From an uncultured Bacteroidales bacterium (lineage in GTDB: Bacteria; Bacteroidota; Bacteroidia; Bacteroidales; P3): 64,000 bases of DNA. Position 1 is the stretch's first letter. Every line of letters begins with the position of its first letter. The stretch is taken from contig ONDE01000009.1 of the NCBI GenBank assembly GCA_900316515.1, forward strand, positions 1-64,000, written 5' to 3'. Position numbers and translations under genes: made by a program. This document shows, one piece after another, positions 60,599 to 64,000 of the stretch. The notes beneath the pieces were generated by a model, which worked only from the letters and a program-made list of their open reading frames with translations, had not been told where the DNA came from and did no database searches.

Positions 60599-62023
60599 AT
60601 GAGCGGCTTTTTCGGCGTGGTGAGCACGCAACCGTGTATCTCAGATCTGTTCTACGGAACCGATTATCATTCGCATCTTGGCACCAAACGTGCCGGTATG
60701 GCTACCTTTGACGGTAACCAAGCCCACCAAAACATCCACAACATCCAGAACTCGCATTTCCGTCCAAAGTTCTCGAAGGATCTCCACGAGATGACAGGCA
60801 ATGTTGGTATCGGTGTTATCAGTGACACCGAGGCGCAACCGGTGATGGTCAACTCCCACCTGGGACGTTTCGCCATTGCCACCGTGAGCAAAATCAACAA
60901 TATCGATGCCCTCGAACAGGATTGCCTCAACAAGCATCAGCAGTTTACTGACCTCTCCATAGGTCGCACCAACCCCACTGAGCTTGTTGCATTGCTTATC
61001 TCGCAGGGTAAAGATTTCGTAAGTGGTATCGAGAATGTCTACAACAATGTGAAGGGCAGTTGCTCGATGCTCATCCTCACCCCCGACGGCATCATTGCCG
61101 CCCGCGACCGTTACGGCCGCACGCCGATTGTCATTGGACGCCGTGGCAATGACTACGCTGTGGCTTCCGAGAGTCACTCATATGTCAACCTCGGCTATGA
61201 GACATGCCGTTTCGTTGGCCCTGGTGAAATAGTGAAGATAACCACCGACGGCGGCATCAAGGTCTTGCGCGCCGCTGAGGAGAAGCTGCAGATTTGCTCA
61301 TTCCTCTGGATTTACTACGGCTACCCCTGTACTGAATACGAAGGTATCAATGCCGAAGAGGTTCGCTATAACCTTGGTCGTCTTATGGGAGAGCGCGATG
61401 ATATCAACCCCGACTTTGTTAGTCCAATACCTGACTCGGGTATAGGAATGGCCCTAGGTTACAGCAACGGCCGCAAGATACCATACAAGCGTGGATTGCT
61501 GAAATACACTCCCACGTGGAGTCGCAGTTTCATGCCTGTCAGTCAGGCCGACCGTTTCCTTGTTGCCAAGATGAAACTCATTCCAAGTCACGCCGTTCTT
61601 GAAGGCAAAGAGGTGGTCTTCTGCGACGACTCCATTGTCCGTGGTACTCAGCTCCGCGATAACGTCAAGATGCTCTATGACTATGGCGCCAAGCGTGTCC
61701 ATGTGCGCATCAGCTGTCCTCCGTTGGTTCATGGATGCACCTTCCTCAATTTCAGCGAGAGCAAGACCGACAGAGAACTAATCACCCGCCGTGTCATTGA
61801 GGAACTCGAAGGTCGTCCCGCTGCCGAGCTCGACACTGCAAAACTCAGTGCCTACCATGACCACCGCACACCCGAATATGCCAATATGGTTGAGGTCATT
61901 CGCCAGCATGTTGGTGTCGACACACTTAAGTTTAACACTATCGACGATGTCTGTGAAGCTATAGGCATGCCCAAGGATCGCATATGTACCCATTGCTTCG
62001 ACGCTTCGTCCTATGGCGACTAG
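60599..62023 (+). CDS. Amidophosphoribosyltransferase-like protein lacking the catalytic Cys
   Basis: The 474-residue protein has the PurF plan: an N-terminal Ntn glutaminase fold (MSGFFGVVST, then RAGMATFDGN, GSCSMLILTPDGIIAARDRYGRTPIVIG) and a PRTase domain with the PRPP loop VVFCDDSIVRGTQLRDN and RVHVRISCPPL. PurF uses Cys1 as nucleophile after Met removal; here the second residue is Ser, so glutamine hydrolysis should fail or be weak. The C-terminus has ICTHCFDASSYGD. I recall similar Bacteroides paralogues. It may use free ammonia or do something else. Confidence 0.88.
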   Translation: MSGFFGVVSTQPCISDLFYGTDYHSHLGTKRAGMATFDGNQAHQNIHNIQNSHFRPKFSKDLHEMTGNVGIGVISDTEAQPVMVNSHLGRFAIATVSKINNIDALEQDCLNKHQQFTDLSIGRTNPTELVALLISQGKDFVSGIENVYNNVKGSCSMLILTPDGIIAARDRYGRTPIVIGRRGNDYAVASESHSYVNLGYETCRFVGPGEIVKITTDGGIKVLRAAEEKLQICSFLWIYYGYPCTEYEGINAEEVRYNLGRLMGERDDINPDFVSPIPDSGIGMALGYSNGRKIPYKRGLLKYTPTWSRSFMPVSQADRFLVAKMKLIPSHAVLEGKEVVFCDDSIVRGTQLRDNVKMLYDYGAKRVHVRISCPPLVHGCTFLNFSESKTDRELITRRVIEELEGRPAAELDTAKLSAYHDHRTPEYANMVEVIRQHVGVDTLKFNTIDDVCEAIGMPKDRICTHCFDASSYGD

Positions 62024-62052
62024 TAAATTGAAAGTTGAAAATTGAAAGTTAT
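62024..62052. repeat. Degenerate 7-bp tandem repeat
   Basis: Units aaattga, aagttga, aaattga, aagttat link the purF-like gene to the next start. Confidence 0.75.
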
Positions 62053-63903
62053 ATGAGAATGAATAAAACCATAAAGTTTTGTATACTTGTTTTTGCAAGC
62101 ATAATTTTCAATTCTCAATTCTCATTTTTCAATCCTGTAAGGGCTCAGCGCCCCAAAACCCCCACAGTCCTCAGTGTCGCCGACATAATTCCCAACTATG
62201 GTCTCGACACCGCTTGGGTCAATGATACGGCCGGTGTGATGGCCTATCTGGCCGAACAGACTGAGGATTATGTGGCACTGACTAACCTTTGTGTCTCAAT
62301 ACGCACCAAAGCGCAGAAGGCAATCTCCTCCATCGAGAATGACTACGACTTCCGCGACAGTGTCATTTGGATAGACAGCAACACCGTTCTGGCAGACTAT
62401 CCTATATATGAGTATCGTCTGCGTCGTCTGGCGGACTTGATGGGCCGTATGAGCATCAAGTATTCTCGATTGGAGCAACAGCGAATAGAGCAAGAGAAGG
62501 AGGTTGCCCGACAGCGTGCTATCGACGAGGCGCGCCGTCAACAGGAAGAGCGAAACAAGATGGCCTCCGACCTGCGTAGCAACATCGAACTGCACCACCG
62601 AGCTATCATTACAGCCTGTGACGGGGCTGGCATAACCGACAAGGCTAAACTTAAGGAACTTAAGGATTTGTACTACAGTTATCTTATGGTCTACAATAAG
62701 TATGACCTCTCTACAGGTAACGCCACCAATGAGAGTCTCGCTCGCCTTGACGAACTCAACGCCTTCCAGAACGATATGCTCGACAATGTTTTAGGACAGA
62801 ACTCGTTGCCTTTTCAGATAGAAAACTTCAAGAATATCCTTCGAGTACGCTGTGAAAAGGAGAACAGCGACGTTTATCGTTCATACACCAAGGTCTTCAA
62901 GAACACCTCTGTGCCTGTCAATTTTGCCGATGTGCGTGAATATGAGGGGTACATCAACCGTATGCGCACCATTGTCAATGTCCAGCAGCGCTATATCCAG
63001 ACACTGGATCTCCGAGCCACTATCGTCTCTGGCAGTGACGCCATCGCTTCGGTGTACGGGAAAAAATACAAGCAGCAACTTGCAGCCTACCGGGAAGTGT
63101 TGAAAACGGTAAATCAGGTGCCGGCATTTACCACCGACGCCGAGAGCCGTCTCTTTATTGAAAGTTTGGAAGAGTTTATTGCCGCGCAGCAACTGTATGT
63201 CGACTATTACTCCCTTCTTGAGGAGATTGGCGAACGCAGTGACACCCTCACCTCCATAAGTACCGGTAAAATGTACGATATAGCTACTGCATACCGCAAT
63301 ATCGAGCCCAATATGCTTCCAATGCCTGGTTTCCGTGACCGTGAAGGTGCAGCATACTATGAACAACAGTTGGAACAGGTGCTTGCCGTGCAAGAGTGTT
63401 ATCTACAGGTGGTGCGCAAGCGTGCTGTCATTGCCCGCAACGACGATACCATCACTGCATCCCGCAAGGTGGACCGAGTCCTCGCCAATGGATACCGTCT
63501 TCTCCGTAAACAGACAGACTTGAAACCTGCTTTTTCCACTGTTGAACGTGGACGTAGTTTTCTTGATGTCCTTGACGGATATATAGAGATGCAGAACCTT
63601 TGTCTGGATACCCGTGACAAACTTAACCGTATCGCCGCAGGCGAGAAGGAAATTGTTGGCAAGGAGAATCCCTACCGAAACATTGCCAAAGCTTATCGTC
63701 GAGTGGAGAAAGCCTACAGCGGCATAAGTGAGATTACCAACGCTGAGGATTTGCGTCGCTACAACCGTCAATGTGACTATCTGCTTGGTGTGCAGAAGGA
63801 CTTCTCGGCAGCGTTGCACAGTTCTACTGTAAATGAAATTGACAACACACTACGTCGCGAGAGCGCCTTGGATAAGATCAAGTTGGTGATTGGAATTAAG
63901 TGA
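62053..63903 (+). CDS. Exported helical protein of unknown function
   Basis: The 616-residue protein has an N-terminal signal segment (KFCILVFASIIFNSQFSFFNPVRAQ) whose end is itself encoded by a period-7 repeat. The rest is mostly alpha-helical with a coiled-coil stretch (RLEQQRIEQEKEVARQRAIDEARRQQEERNK, about residues 140-170). Four to five repeats of a motif like YRxxLxxxxxVPAF...FIESLEEFIAAQQLYVDYY follow. It is probably periplasmic. No family recognised. The start could also be the ATG two codons later. A strong terminator follows. Confidence 0.8.
   Translation: MRMNKTIKFCILVFASIIFNSQFSFFNPVRAQRPKTPTVLSVADIIPNYGLDTAWVNDTAGVMAYLAEQTEDYVALTNLCVSIRTKAQKAISSIENDYDFRDSVIWIDSNTVLADYPIYEYRLRRLADLMGRMSIKYSRLEQQRIEQEKEVARQRAIDEARRQQEERNKMASDLRSNIELHHRAIITACDGAGITDKAKLKELKDLYYSYLMVYNKYDLSTGNATNESLARLDELNAFQNDMLDNVLGQNSLPFQIENFKNILRVRCEKENSDVYRSYTKVFKNTSVPVNFADVREYEGYINRMRTIVNVQQRYIQTLDLRATIVSGSDAIASVYGKKYKQQLAAYREVLKTVNQVPAFTTDAESRLFIESLEEFIAAQQLYVDYYSLLEEIGERSDTLTSISTGKMYDIATAYRNIEPNMLPMPGFRDREGAAYYEQQLEQVLAVQECYLQVVRKRAVIARNDDTITASRKVDRVLANGYRLLRKQTDLKPAFSTVERGRSFLDVLDGYIEMQNLCLDTRDKLNRIAAGEKEIVGKENPYRNIAKAYRRVEKAYSGISEITNAEDLRRYNRQCDYLLGVQKDFSAALHSSTVNEIDNTLRRESALDKIKLVIGIK
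62108..62142. repeat. In-frame period-7 repeat in a signal peptide
   Basis: Units ttttcaa, ttctcaa, ttctcat, ttttcaa encode FNSQFSFFN at the end of the signal peptide. Confidence 0.65.
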
Positions 63904-63911
63904 ACCGAAAA

Positions 63912-63946
63912 AAGAAGGGCTGACCATTCGGTCAGCCCTTCTTTTG
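63912..63946. terminator. Hairpin terminator
   Basis: AAGAAGGGCTGACC and GGTCAGCCCTTCTT arms surround ATTC, then TTG. It is a perfect 14-bp stem. The final 63947-64000 bases hold no recognisable feature. Confidence 0.9.
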
Positions 63947-64000
63947 TTAGGATCGGTTGTCATTTCTTGACAGGAATTGCTTCCAACACAGCCAAGAGAT

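Overview
The window is a piece of chromosome from a member of the Bacteroidota, most likely an uncultured Bacteroidales. The evidence is a set of family-typical genes: a type IX secretion (T9SS) sorting domain, a gingipain-like C25 peptidase, lipidated TamL, DUF1599 and BT_3928-type genes, and a ProRS of the short archaeal type. Promoters follow the Bacteroides pattern (TTTG, about 19 bases, TAnnTTTG), and Shine-Dalgarno sites are hard to see. All functions below are read from sequence and memory of protein families; no database was searched.

Layout. 1-5 kb: tRNA-Asn, NAD(P)H-hydrate dehydratase, a large M16 protease and a DUF2975/HTH pair, all on the minus strand. 5.2-9.7 kb: an ECF sigma factor, a tiny membrane protein (likely anti-sigma), a probable lipoprotein and a T9SS cargo protein in one unit, then folP-cdaA. 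10-19.8 kb: a long plus-strand run (DUF1599, a DoxX/MauE-like protein, DUF4293, tsaE, rsfS, ftsH, cdsA, psd, a pseudouridine synthase, a C25 peptidase). 19.8-31.9 kb: arginine decarboxylase, FKBP lipoprotein, sugar-phosphate transferase, transporter, tamL and waaA. 32-42 kb: proS, an AAA ATPase module bounded by a 148-bp duplication of the proS tail, and a complete type II-C CRISPR-Cas9 locus. 42-55.5 kb: DUF362 lipoprotein, aquaporin, mtaB, a MORN/YwqK protein, a cytidylyltransferase-SDR-CDP-glycerol-transferase cassette, a glycosyltransferase, a YfhO protein and a 7TM-HD phosphodiesterase. 55.7-64 kb: a secreted protein, ftsK, two Cys-rich small lipoproteins with a MauE/thioredoxin protein, a PurF-like protein lacking the catalytic Cys, and an unknown exported helical protein.

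The CRISPR locus has a 10-repeat array transcribed on the plus strand, a convergent cas9-cas1-cas2 operon and a tracrRNA divergent from cas9. The tracrRNA anti-repeat pairs with the first 19 bases of each repeat. The 3' half of every repeat, including the first one whose 5' end has decayed, carries a near-consensus Bacteroides-type promoter. crRNAs may therefore be started one by one from inside the repeats. The intact end of the array faces cas2.

A second theme is small repeats. Degenerate tandem arrays with periods of 7, 8 or 11 bases sit at most gene junctions, and several lie in frame inside conserved genes. The clearest is a 60-bp element (exactly 20 codons) with a GC-rich palindromic core. 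It occurs with 59 of 60 identical bases inside both waaA and mtaB but is read in different frames. This resembles the protein-invading palindromic elements known from Rickettsia.
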